DNA of 64,000 nt from Methanobacteriota archaeon (lineage in GTDB: Archaea; Thermoplasmatota; Poseidoniia; Poseidoniales; Thalassarchaeaceae). The stretch lies in the NCBI GenBank assembly GCA_016845365.1, contig JAERST010000015.1, positions 31,754-95,753 on the forward strand, given 5' to 3'. This document shows, in pieces, positions 38,228 through 47,200 of the stretch; the first letter of the stretch is position 1, and every line of letters starts with the position of its first letter. The position numbers and the translations under genes are program-made. A model generated the notes under the pieces. It made no database searches. It was not told the origin of the DNA and saw nothing but the letters and a program-made list of their open reading frames with translations.

Positions 38228-38304
38228 ATACCCAATAGTTTCCTTTGCTATATGAACGCACGCTGATTCCCAAATACCAAGCAAGACCATACAGAATCGG
38301 ATCC

Positions 38305-38359
38305 ATACGAAGGGTTCATCCGATTACCCTTAGTAATCATATGAGAATACGAAGGGTTC
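38305..38359. repeat. Direct repeats upstream of the recombinase (res- or att-like)
   Basis: ATACGAAGGGTTC occurs at 38305-38317 and 38347-38359, 42 bp apart, 78 and 120 bp upstream of the recombinase start. ATTAC and GTAAT form a small inverted repeat between them. Either the right attachment site or recombinase-binding subsites. Confidence 0.55.
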
Positions 38360-38400
38360 GCAGTGGGTCGGTGCTAACGCTACCCTTTGATTGGATTAAA

Positions 38401-38700
38401 CTAAGGCAAAGTGAACAACCGATCATCACCGTGACCATCCATCAAACCAATTCTCACTGCTGCATCAATCCAAGCATGGGCGTAGTTGATTGCTCCAAAT
38501 GCTCTAACCAAATCTCCTTGCTCGAGGAAGTGCTTGGCATCAGCCTGGTAATCATCGCACATGCGCATCATTGAGGCGAGGCGCGCGGCGTCCTCATCAG
38601 TGGATGTGATTGGAGTGGCTTTAGCGCGCGCCTCGGCGGTCAAAGCGAGATACTGCTCGACCTTTTCTCGCGTGACCGTCGCACCATCATCAGACATCAT
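38401..38700 (-). CDS. DUF357 protein
   Basis: The 99-residue product is a helical archaeal DUF357 protein: KVEQYLALTAEA, MMRMCDDYQADAKHFLEQGDLVRAFGAINYAHAWIDAAVRIGLMD is the diagnostic stretch. Function unknown; family members are conserved across archaea. The ATGA overlap with the end of the AAA+ gene (38697-38700) shows co-transcription with the initiator-like protein. Confidence 0.88.
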   Translation of the reverse strand: MMSDDGATVTREKVEQYLALTAEARAKATPITSTDEDAARLASMMRMCDDYQADAKHFLEQGDLVRAFGAINYAHAWIDAAVRIGLMDGHGDDRLFTLP

Positions 38701-40907
38701 ACAACCCCCTGAGGCGCTCCGCGCAGGTGCTGGCCTGCAGCCTCACTGAGTTTGAAGTATCGCGTGCGGCCTTGTTTGCGGACTGAGAGCAAGCCCTTGC
38801 GTCGCATTCCATTGTAGACTTGTGACAAGCGCGAGCGGCCCACCTCAAGCCGGGCTTGCAATTCCTGGTCAGAGGGCGAGACCTCTCGGATGGACGAGGT
38901 CTCGAGGACCAATCGCTCGGCCTCGGTAAGAGTGTGAAGCACCATCGGATTGAATGGCTCGTCTGGTTCCCAAGTTGGGCCCAGCGAAATCGGAACGGCT
39001 ACCGGTGCGGGATTCGGCGCTGGCGTTGGAGTTGGGACTGGCGGCGGAATATGCACCGGCGCAGGCGCTGGTGGAGCCACCGGTGGCGAAGGGGGCGCCG
39101 TGGGAATTGCTGGGATGTGGATGTCAGGTACCGCAGGTTGGACGGGGCTGGCAGGCAAGTCTGTTTCTTCGATTGGCTCTGGCTCAAACTCGAATTGAGG
39201 CTCGGGTTCGACCTCGGGTTCGACCTCCCCATCTGCGACGAACCACTCCGTCTCGAAATCCGCCGCCGGCTCGGTTCGAGGAGGTGGTGGAGGCGGCGTG
39301 TAGGCGCTCGGGTCGGGCAGGGTTTCCTTCGAATCTGAATCGACTATCCAGAGCGCGTGGTTATCGTGGAAGACGTGTTCTTCCTCGCCCGCAGCCACAC
39401 TCGTATCGATGCGGGCTGTCGATTCTTCCTCGGCTACACTTTCGGGAGCCATCTCCCGAACTGGGGTTTTGGGGGTCTTCGGTACTAGGCTCGAATGAGG
39501 TTCGGCGACGGTGATCGGTGTGTCATCGCCCGTCGTCGGCATTCGGTCATTTGTGCTAAGGGTTCGACCGAGCAGTCGCCCGAAATTACCCGATGTGCTC
39601 GGTCGCGCAGGAGGTTCAGTTCCTTCCTCCATGTAGAGGAATGCTGGTTCCTCATCGATTCGGTGGTATTCTTCGGATGGTGCTGCTTCGGGTTCAACCT
39701 CGGCTTGGTGAAATCTCTCCTCATCCAATTCTTCCTCATCTTGGGTTACTTCGTCCTCTCCCCAAAGGTCGTCGGGCGCCTCGAATTCATCGTTCCAGGA
39801 AGGTGGCTCGTAAGTTGCCTCCTCGGCGGCGTCTTCGGCGTCGGTGTATGCCTCGTCGTCGCCGTCTTGTTCGTCCCAGAGGTCGTCGGGCTCCTCAACA
39901 TCCAGTGAATCTTCGACATAATCGTCGTATTCCTCGATGATTTTCTCATCCATTTCTTCGCTAGCGTACGAAGTAATGTCCGCCGGGTCAGAAATTTCCT
40001 GCGGAGCAGAAATTGGTTCAACCTGCGGTGCAGCCGCCGGTGCAGCCACTGGTGCAGCCAATGGAACTACCTCTCGAGATTCAGCGGCGGCCGAGGTTTC
40101 GACCGGTGACGCAGTCTCAACCGGCGGCGCTCGCCATGTAGTCAAACGCTCGAGAGCGCCGCCACCAGCAGGGTCATGCCGCTCATCGACCAAATCTCGC
40201 AATAATCGAATGACCCTGCGTGGATTCCCATCCGAATGACGATGAATCGCATTCAACAAGGTCGGCCGAATGTTCCACTTCTGATTGGCCGACCGCGAAA
40301 TCCTACGGTTTGTCAGAACCTGAATCTGCCTCGCATCTAGGTTCTGAAGATGATGAGGCGGGTCAAACATCTCCAGCACCTCATCATCCAACCCAGCCAG
40401 CTGAGACGGAGTGAGCACGACCACGACCAGGGCGCGGAGTCGTTGGAGTAGCGGGGCGATGCGAGTCAGCAAGGGGTTGAGGTCAATTTTCGCGGGATAA
40501 TCGAAGGCGACCAACGGGAGCGTCCCCGTCTCCTTGTCGAGAATCTCCACCATCCGGTCCGAAGTCTGCTGCATCGACGGCGGCAAATCGAACCCACCAA
40601 AGTGCACCGACAACTCGTGAATCACACCCTGCACCGAGTCCTCCCCCTCGGGCCAAAACTGTCCGATGTATGGTCGTCGGGATGTGGTTGAGGCGAGGGC
40701 GTTGAGGAGTGAGGTTCTGCCCGAGCCTCTGTCTCCGACTAGCAGGAGCATCCTCGGGGTTTGGGAAATCAGATGCTCCCTCCACTCTGAGAGAAGTTTG
40801 TCGCGGCCGACGAGGTATTCTGCGCGGCTTGGCTCGATCGGCCGCAGGTCGAAGGGGTTGCCTCTCAATGGAGGCAAGTCGAGGATGTTTGCCGGCCCTT
40901 CGACCAT
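38697..40907 (-). CDS. Orc-like AAA+ protein with degenerate ATPase motifs, disordered linker and winged helix
   Basis: The 736-residue product begins NPFDLRPIEPSRAEYLVGRD, then a P-loop GDRGSGRTS (about 58-66) with Arg where Walker A has Lys, a Walker B strand LPLVAFDYP with Asp but no catalytic Glu, a sensor 1 region VVVVLTPSQ and sensor 2 GNPRRVIRLLRDL (about 217-229). About 400 residues of acidic, Pro/Ala-rich low-complexity sequence follow, then a C-terminal winged helix (LTEAERLVLETSS...LSQVYNGMRRKGLLSVRKQGRTRYFKLSE). This is Orc1/Cdc6-like architecture with an inserted linker. It is divergent from HMG-CoA reductase across a repeat-rich region. ATG 40907 fits the TATA box; GTG 40913 is possible. 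Confidence 0.78.
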   Translation of the reverse strand: MVEGPANILDLPPLRGNPFDLRPIEPSRAEYLVGRDKLLSEWREHLISQTPRMLLLVGDRGSGRTSLLNALASTTSRRPYIGQFWPEGEDSVQGVIHELSVHFGGFDLPPSMQQTSDRMVEILDKETGTLPLVAFDYPAKIDLNPLLTRIAPLLQRLRALVVVVLTPSQLAGLDDEVLEMFDPPHHLQNLDARQIQVLTNRRISRSANQKWNIRPTLLNAIHRHSDGNPRRVIRLLRDLVDERHDPAGGGALERLTTWRAPPVETASPVETSAAAESREVVPLAAPVAAPAAAPQVEPISAPQEISDPADITSYASEEMDEKIIEEYDDYVEDSLDVEEPDDLWDEQDGDDEAYTDAEDAAEEATYEPPSWNDEFEAPDDLWGEDEVTQDEEELDEERFHQAEVEPEAAPSEEYHRIDEEPAFLYMEEGTEPPARPSTSGNFGRLLGRTLSTNDRMPTTGDDTPITVAEPHSSLVPKTPKTPVREMAPESVAEEESTARIDTSVAAGEEEHVFHDNHALWIVDSDSKETLPDPSAYTPPPPPPRTEPAADFETEWFVADGEVEPEVEPEPQFEFEPEPIEETDLPASPVQPAVPDIHIPAIPTAPPSPPVAPPAPAPVHIPPPVPTPTPAPNPAPVAVPISLGPTWEPDEPFNPMVLHTLTEAERLVLETSSIREVSPSDQELQARLEVGRSRLSQVYNGMRRKGLLSVRKQGRTRYFKLSEAAGQHLRGAPQGVV

Positions 40908-40930
40908 TATCACTTACGCGCGCGTGTAAC

Positions 40931-40938
40931 TACATAAT
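40931..40938 (-). promoter_or_regulatory. TATA box for the AAA+ gene
   Basis: TACATAAT (ATTATGTA on the coding strand) is centred 28 nt before ATG 40907, the leaderless spacing. Confidence 0.4.
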
Positions 40939-40940
40939 GT

Positions 40941-41111
40941 TCACGCATACTCACGCATTGTAGGGCGTGAATTAACACATTTTTTCGTAGTTTCAAACTA
41001 CAAAATACTGCAATAGGCTTTGCGTAAGGCGATTTCAATACCCATTCATTAACGCATTACTAACGCTTCAACAATGCGTTAACAAAGCGTTAACGGGCAA
41101 ATTAACGCTTT
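40941..41111. other. Candidate replication origin / initiator-binding repeat cluster
   Basis: The 40914-41274 gap is AT-rich and full of repeats. TTAACGC(A/T)TT or close variants occur at 41049-41058 (+), 41061-41069 (+, CTAACGCTT without full match), 41073-41082 (-), 41084-41093 (-) and 41102-41111 (+). The first and third are exact reverse complements, as are the fourth and fifth. TCACGCATAC/TCACGCATTG form a 10-bp tandem pair at 40941-40960, and GTAGTTT/AAACTAC a palindrome at 40987-41001. The setting, beside an Orc-like gene, fits an origin or an operator of that protein. From 41112 to 41274 I see only the HMG-CoA reductase GGTGA (41265-41269). Confidence 0.5.
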
Positions 41112-41274
41112 TTCGGGTGGCTGAGAATGCCAAATTGGTTCACTATACCCCCTAGTTGAGGATGATTATCGGCATTCTTTGGCCAAAGCCCAATCGGGCT
41201 TCAGGACACCGTTTAGGGCTATTCGCCCACGAAGGGCTTAGAACGGGAGTGCTGTCGCGAGGGCAGGTGAATCA

Positions 41275-42570
41275 ATGCCTGTTGAGAACAGCCGACTGAA
41301 GGGATTCTACAAGCTCTCCGTACCCGAGCGACGCGCAATGCTGGCCGAATTAGCAGGCCTGAGTGATGAGCAGGTCCAGGCCTGGGCTGATGCTGAACTG
41401 GACGAAGGTACTGCCGACCGAATGATCGAGAACGTGATTGGGCGATACTCCCTACCAATTGGAGTAGCAACTAACTTCATCATCGACGATGAACACTACC
41501 TAATTCCATTCGTGGTCGAGGAAGCAAGCGTAGTCGCAGCTGCCTCGAACATGGCAAAGCGATGCCAAGCAAAGGGCGGATTCGTCTCTGACAATACCGA
41601 CCCTGTGATGATCGGACAAATCCAAGTTGTCGGCTGCGAAGACCCAGAGGCATCCAGAGCAGCCGTACTCGCTGCCAAGGATGAGTTGATTCAAGCCTGC
41701 AATGATGTCGACCCAATTCTCTTGAAGTTTGGCGGCGGATGCCGAGACATCGAGGCCAGAATCATCGAGACCGGCTCAGGTCCAATGGTCATCGTTCACA
41801 TTCTCGTCGATTGTCGCGACGCGATGGGTGCAAATGCAGTCAATACCATGGCTGAGACAATCGCCCCTCGCGTCGAGAGCCTCTCCGGCGGAACAGTGAT
41901 TTTGCGAATCATCAGTAATCTCGCAGTCCACAGGCTTGCCCGTGTGAGTGCGACGTTCACTCCAGAGGAGATGTCCGACTCAGGCGACGATGCAAATCGA
42001 GGCGCCGAAGTTATCGACGGTGTATTGCAAGCATACCACTTTGCGGCTGCGGACCCATTCCGTGCAACCACCCACAATAAGGGAATCATGAACGCAATTT
42101 CGCCAATCGCTATCGCTTGCGGACAGGATTGGCGCGCCGTTGAATCCGGCGCTCACTCATACGCCGCTCACGAGCGCCGATACGGCTCAATGACCCACTG
42201 GGAGAAGGACGACGAGGGCAATCTCGTCGGCTCAATCGAGATTCCAATGGCTGTCGGCCTCGTCGGTGGAGCAATCCGCATCCACCCAGGTGCACAGGCA
42301 AACGTCGCGCTCCTCGGAATCAATTCCGCCGATCAATTGGCCAAGTGCATGGCCGCTGCTGGCCTAGCCCAGAACCTCGGTGCTCTGCGCGCTTTGGCGA
42401 CGGTTGGAATCCAAGCAGGCCACATGAAACTGCACTTGCGCAATATGATTGCAAGCGCTGGAGCAAGTGCTGAGGAAATCGAACCTGTGGCAGCGATCGT
42501 CCGTGAGAGCGGCGAGCGCATCACCATGGCCGCAGTCGAAGCAGCCCTCGGACATGTTCGTGGCGAGTGA
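41275..42570 (+). CDS. mvaA: HMG-CoA reductase, class II
   Basis: Reduces HMG-CoA to mevalonate, the committed step to archaeal isoprenoid lipids. The 431-residue product has the class II features: SLPIGVATNFIIDDEHYLIPFVVEEASVVAA with the catalytic Glu, DCRDAMGANAVNTM, TTHNKGIMNAI with the catalytic Lys, and a C-terminal GHMKLHLRN with His. Class II (bacterial-type) enzymes replace the common archaeal class I form in Thermoplasmatota and Archaeoglobus. GGTGA 5 nt before ATG 41275 sets the start. Confidence 0.94.
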   Translation: MPVENSRLKGFYKLSVPERRAMLAELAGLSDEQVQAWADAELDEGTADRMIENVIGRYSLPIGVATNFIIDDEHYLIPFVVEEASVVAAASNMAKRCQAKGGFVSDNTDPVMIGQIQVVGCEDPEASRAAVLAAKDELIQACNDVDPILLKFGGGCRDIEARIIETGSGPMVIVHILVDCRDAMGANAVNTMAETIAPRVESLSGGTVILRIISNLAVHRLARVSATFTPEEMSDSGDDANRGAEVIDGVLQAYHFAAADPFRATTHNKGIMNAISPIAIACGQDWRAVESGAHSYAAHERRYGSMTHWEKDDEGNLVGSIEIPMAVGLVGGAIRIHPGAQANVALLGINSADQLAKCMAAAGLAQNLGALRALATVGIQAGHMKLHLRNMIASAGASAEEIEPVAAIVRESGERITMAAVEAALGHVRGE

Positions 42571-42600
42571 ACCAACAACCGTCAGAATAGCGAGTGTGTA

Positions 42601-42618
42601 TGGGGCCGAAAGGCTCCA
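42601..42618. terminator. Tetraloop hairpin between convergent mvaA and scpB
   Basis: TGGGGCC (42601-42607) and GGCTCCA (42612-42618) pair with one G-U wobble across a GAAA (GNRA-type) loop, exactly in the 48-bp gap between two convergent genes. Confidence 0.5.
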
Positions 42619-43251
42619 TCATTCTTCGACTTGAGCGGCTTCCATTGCCAAGGCTTCCTCAGAAGGAGCCTCAGTGAATTCCTCGATTGTCAACTGCTCA
42701 TCCGACAGAGAAGCAGCCAACTGAGCGCTTGTTAGCCCAGCCTTGGCAGCCTCAGCACGGAACCATTCGCGCACCTTTCGGTACTCCACATCAGGGCAAC
42801 CGAAGTATTCGGCGAAGCGTCGAGTTGTGGTGAGTCTTCGAGTCAATCCATCCCTGCGCCTATCGATGAATCCGAGGTTCGCCAACTCACGCACCCTATC
42901 GTAGGCCTTTGCCCCAATCATATCGACCAATTGGGCTTGCTTCATCGGTTGATGGTAAGCGATTAGGGCGGCGGCCGGAAGCAATCGTGCAGGAACATCC
43001 GGCCGAACCGAGGTGGGCAGATGCTCGGAAAGGGTCGGCCTCACCTCGAAGATCCAACGACCAGCTACCTCGGTCAATTGTAGAGCCGAATCTCTTCGAC
43101 GTTTGATAGTCGCTTGCAGATTTGACAAAGCCCCAGAAACCTCGCCTCGAGTCCTGCCGGTCTGCTCCATCAATTCCTCAACGGTCATCGAGCGACCGGC
43201 GCTGAACAAAATAGCCTCAAGAATTGTCGAAAGTTCAACCCCCTCAGACAT
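42619..43251 (-). CDS. scpB: Segregation and condensation protein ScpB
   Basis: ScpB is the winged-helix (kite) subunit of the SMC-ScpAB condensin that organises chromosomes. The 210-residue product has two winged-helix domains: LSTILEAILFSAGRSMTVEELMEQTGRTRGEVSGALSNL at the N-terminus and LLPAAALIAYHQPMKQAQLVDMIGAKAYDRVRELANLGFI in the second. ATG 43251 overlaps the scpA end by 8 nt, with GGAGGTGG as Shine-Dalgarno inside scpA. Last gene of smc-scpA-scpB. Confidence 0.9.
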   Translation of the reverse strand: MSEGVELSTILEAILFSAGRSMTVEELMEQTGRTRGEVSGALSNLQATIKRRRDSALQLTEVAGRWIFEVRPTLSEHLPTSVRPDVPARLLPAAALIAYHQPMKQAQLVDMIGAKAYDRVRELANLGFIDRRRDGLTRRLTTTRRFAEYFGCPDVEYRKVREWFRAEAAKAGLTSAQLAASLSDEQLTIEEFTEAPSEEALAMEAAQVEE

Positions 43252-44254
43252 CTAATTCCACCTCCAATTCTGGCTTCGGATTGATTTTCTCAGTCAATGC
43301 CTCGAAACCATCCGCATAATCTGGGTGCAAATCTGTGAGTGAAATTTTGCCATTCCGGCCACCTTCCTGCCTGAGGTCGGCATAGCCGCGGTGAGTCAAA
43401 AATAGAGATGAGACAAGGGCGGTCACCTGAGCCTCAGCCTCGGCTTCGGTAATCTCCAAGCCCCCCTCAAGCGAGCTATTCCGCAGGTGGCCGACGATTT
43501 CTTTCAGGTCAACGCCACCATTACCGGCGACCTGACGTTCGCGCAGGGCTAACCAAGTCCTGCGCAAATCTCCCTCCAAATCCTCTACGTGAAGGCTGCC
43601 AGAGAATCGCGCACGTGCCTTCGAGTGTGCCTCGCGTCGCTCCTTAGCAATCTGTTCGCGAAGCTTGAGGTCCTCTGAAATCTGCTTCGCGCTTTGCAAT
43701 CCCATCAACAATTCACCAAGGGTGACGGGGCGGCTCTCCTCACGGTGAATACGTCCCTCAAACATAGAGGGTAGAACGGTGTCCGCCGCCCCGGTGAGGA
43801 CGCCAACAGAGAAGTTGTAATCGTCCTCAGTAAATTCTGATTCCCAACCACCCATATCGAAATCGAGGAAATCATCCTCGATTTCGTCCCAGGCTCGATC
43901 CTGTCTATCGATTAGTGTCGAGGCCTGGCCACGAAGAATCTGCCAAGCCATTCGAATAAGCCGACCGCAGGTCGGCAAGTCGATGTTTTCAGCAGTCCGG
44001 ATTCGCTCCTCAAACATCTCAAGAAAATTAGTCAGGTCGACATCCCACGGATCCAAGTCCTTCGACCTGAACAATTGGAAAACCAGAGCGACCGAGCGGT
44101 CGAACGGGTCGATGAGAAATTGATGCTCAGCATCCTCAAGGCTTGCGAGTTCGACCAATCGGTCGAGATAACGGCTCGTCTCCAAGTCCTCTTCACCGTG
44201 CAGGAGACGAGTGACGATATCGTCTCGCATTGCAGTCGCATCGAAAACAGGCAT
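43244..44254 (-). CDS. scpA: Segregation and condensation protein ScpA (kleisin)
   Basis: The kleisin bridging the SMC heads. The 336-residue product shows the N-terminal FLIDPFDRSVALVFQLFRSKDLDPWDVDLTNFLEMF typical of ScpA, a long variable middle rich in Asp/Glu, and a C-terminal winged helix (EAQVTALVSSLFLTHRGYADLRQEG). It is longer than the usual 230-270 residues. ATG 44254 has GGAGTGA 5 nt before it; GTG 44263, overlapping the smc stop, is an alternative. Confidence 0.88.
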   Translation of the reverse strand: MPVFDATAMRDDIVTRLLHGEEDLETSRYLDRLVELASLEDAEHQFLIDPFDRSVALVFQLFRSKDLDPWDVDLTNFLEMFEERIRTAENIDLPTCGRLIRMAWQILRGQASTLIDRQDRAWDEIEDDFLDFDMGGWESEFTEDDYNFSVGVLTGAADTVLPSMFEGRIHREESRPVTLGELLMGLQSAKQISEDLKLREQIAKERREAHSKARARFSGSLHVEDLEGDLRRTWLALRERQVAGNGGVDLKEIVGHLRNSSLEGGLEITEAEAEAQVTALVSSLFLTHRGYADLRQEGGRNGKISLTDLHPDYADGFEALTEKINPKPELEVELDV

Positions 44255-44259
44255 CGGAC

Positions 44260-47200
44260 TCACTCCAACTCCTGCTCGACGCTCCCCTCTGCCTCAAGCG
44301 CGTCGACTAAACCATCCGATTCAGCCTCTAATTCAGCCTCTAATTCGTCCTCAGCGGGGGGTGTTGCAGCCTCCTTCTCAGCGATATCTTCGGACCATTC
44401 CTCAGTCCTCTCGATGAGCGCAGCCATCGTCGATTCGGATTCCACCTCATCTGCGACATCAGTCTCAGAATCAACAGCGTCAATCTCAGTTGCGCCCCCA
44501 AGTCCCATCTCTTCCTCGGTAACCTCGACTCCAGCCCGGTCCGCGAGGCCGCCAAGACTCTGAGGTCGCTCCATCGGCTCAGGCACCCGCGGCATCGTCT
44601 CTTCGCTGGGTAATTCGCCCATCTCTTCCTTGGCCTTCTGAGCCTTCGCCAGCGCCTCTTGCTCGGCCTCGAATTCTTCACCGAGTTCAATCGCAGCCGC
44701 CCTGTCAAAGTCGGCAATTCGGCGGCTGACACCATCGCCAGCGTGGGTTATTCCGATGTGGTGGTCAGCGAGTGTGAGGCTGACCTTGCGGAGTGTGACC
44801 ATGATGAATTGGGCTTGCCTGCTGCGGAGTCGGCATAGGGTTGCGATGCGCTCTGCGTTGAACGGGTCCAGGTTCTGGTCGACCTCATCGAAGTAGTAGA
44901 ACGGGCTCGGTTCGTAGTCCTGAATCGCGAAAACAAAGGCCAGCGCTGCCATCGATTTTTCGCCGCCAGAGAGGAAGCTTCGTCGTGTTCGCTTGCTCTT
45001 TCCGGGAGGGATGCAGGCCATCTTGAGACCACCCTCGAACGGGTTCTTCGGATTCTCCAATTGCAACTCACCTTCGCCGCCGGGCTGCAAAAGCCTGTAA
45101 GCGCGAGAGAAGTTTTCGTTGATGTGCTCGAAGACGGCGATTAGCCGTGTTCGCCTCTCATCTTCCAGCTGTTCTGCAAGGCTGACGAGCATTGCGTGGC
45201 GCTCCTTGCAGAGCTTGCCGTCGGCGACGAGTCCAGCGATTCTTTCGACGGTGATGTCGTAATCCTCGATGGCTAACATGTTCACGTCGCCGAGTTGGCC
45301 GAGGCGGCGATCAAGGCCCTGCACCCCCTTCTCCGCCTCGGCCACTGTTGGCAGTTGAATGTCAGAATCAGGAAGCTCGATCTTGTTCTCTTCGAGTTCA
45401 AGTTCGATTTCGACGAGCGTCGCTTGCTTATTCCTGATGTTCTCGACGAGGCCTTCGAGCCTCGCCTTGATTGTCTCGCGCTGCGTTTGCATCTGGTCGA
45501 CGTGGGCGCGTAGACTTGCTCGCTCGTCGACGATTTCGTCGCGGCGCGCTGTGAGAATTTGGTGTTCCTCGTCAAATTGCGAGGCTTGCTCCTTGAGGTC
45601 GGCGAGAGCCTCGCCGGCCTTCTCAATTGAAGTCTGCAATTCTCCGATAGCTTGGTCTGCTTCGGTGATGATTGCATTCTCCCGCTCAAGTGCTCGAGTT
45701 AGTCCGCCCTTTCGCTCGTTGAGTACACCGAGGCGCTCGTCGCCGGACTTGATGGCGGATTCTGCGGCCAATTTGTTGCGGACCGCTTCGGTGCGAGTGT
45801 CCTGGGCTCCGCGCAGGAGTTGTGAGAGGTGGTCAGGAGTGTGATTTTGTAGGGCTTCTCCTGCGAGTCTGCGAGCTTCGGTCGCTTCTTCGAAGTCGGT
45901 CTCAGCTTGGGCTGCCGCCTCTGCTGCGGTTCGGCTGGCGGCCTCGAGTTCGTTGAATGCCTTGCGCGCGTCCGTGACTTTTCGGCCGATGTCGTCGACC
46001 TGCTTTTGGGCGATTTTGACATCGGCCTTCCAATTCCTTAGCCTGACTGAGACATCGCTATCGTCGAGGCCGTGAATTTTGTTACGCAATTCGTTTTGAT
46101 TAGTGCGGATATCCTTGAGAGCAGCCTCGACGGTCGAATATCGTAGATTAGCACGCTCGACTGCGGACTCCAACTTCTCCATGCCAGCGCCTGCTGCTCC
46201 GGCGCCACCGAAGGATGGGCGCGAACCCTTGGATGAAGATCCGCCGGTCATGGCGCCGGTCGCTTCGACGATCGAGCCGTCGAGCGTGACCATTCTGACT
46301 CCACCCATATTTCGGCGGGCGACATCCATCGATTGGACGATGAGCGTGTTGCGGCAGGCGAATCGTACCGCCGTTGCGACCTCCTCGTCATAGTCGAGGA
46401 GGTCGTGTGCAAATCCGATTAATCCGGGGTTTCGCGCGACCATGAGCGCTCGACCTTGAGCGCGTGAGGCATTGATTTTGGTCAGTGGAAGGAAGGTCGC
46501 GCGACCGCCGCCATTGGCTCGCAGCCACTTGATGCAATTGGCGGCGACCTCTTCGTCGCTGACCACGATTGAATTCATGCCGCCGCCCAGAGCGAAGGCG
46601 AGAGCCTCCTCGTGGGCGGCATCCTTGGGCGAGGTCAACTCGCCCAATGAGCCGAGGATTCCACGAATCTCTCCGCTCTCTCGCAACTTCGCGAGCGAGC
46701 GGAGTGTGACTGCAGAACCCGGCTTTGAGGCGCGAGCCTCTTGGGCCGCTCGAGCACGGTCGAGTGCTCGATTTGCCTCGCGCAATTGTTCTTCCGCGCT
46801 ATCGCGGTCACCGCGAAGCGCCGATTCCTGCTTGTCGAGTTTCCTCAATTGAACTGCGAGTGACTCTCGGTCTTCTGCCGGCTTGGCATCTCGCAAATCC
46901 TCTCCGGTCAACTCGAGGTCATCACGCTCAAGCGAGACGACCTCGTACTGTTCTTCCAAGTCGGCGAGATTGTCAGAAGCCAACCTAGCCGCCTGCTCAG
47001 CCCTATCCGATTCAAGTCGAGCCTCAGCCCGCCTCTCGTGAACTGAATTCACTTCATCAGTAGCCAATCCAAGGGCTCGATTGAGGTCTCGAGCGTGCTT
47101 ATCACCTGACTCAATCGCCTTGCGAGCCTCGGTTTCATCCGCCTCGGCCTGAGCCAAAGCGGCATCTGCATCTTCAACAGATTGCTTCGCCGCCCGAACC

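Larger units (their letters stand above)
35124..38359. mobile_element. AT-rich restriction-modification / serine recombinase island
   Basis: Three minus-strand genes (recombinase, DNA methylase, putative nuclease) with visibly lower GC than the flanks lie between two core archaeal genes (PIN and DUF357). ATACGAAGGG occurs at both edges. A serine recombinase plus defence genes plus border repeats is the layout of a small integrated element. Exact ends are not resolved: the insertion must lie between 35090 and 38400. Confidence 0.6.

Noticed and set aside
41049..41111. CRISPR-like array
   Set aside because: Units are only 10 bp, occur in both orientations and have no uniform spacers; no cas genes are present.
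35113..41153. Identical TATACCCCCT at the island's left edge (35113-35122) and near the candidate origin (41144-41153)
   Set aside because: A single shared 10-mer in 64 kb can occur by chance and the flanks do not match.
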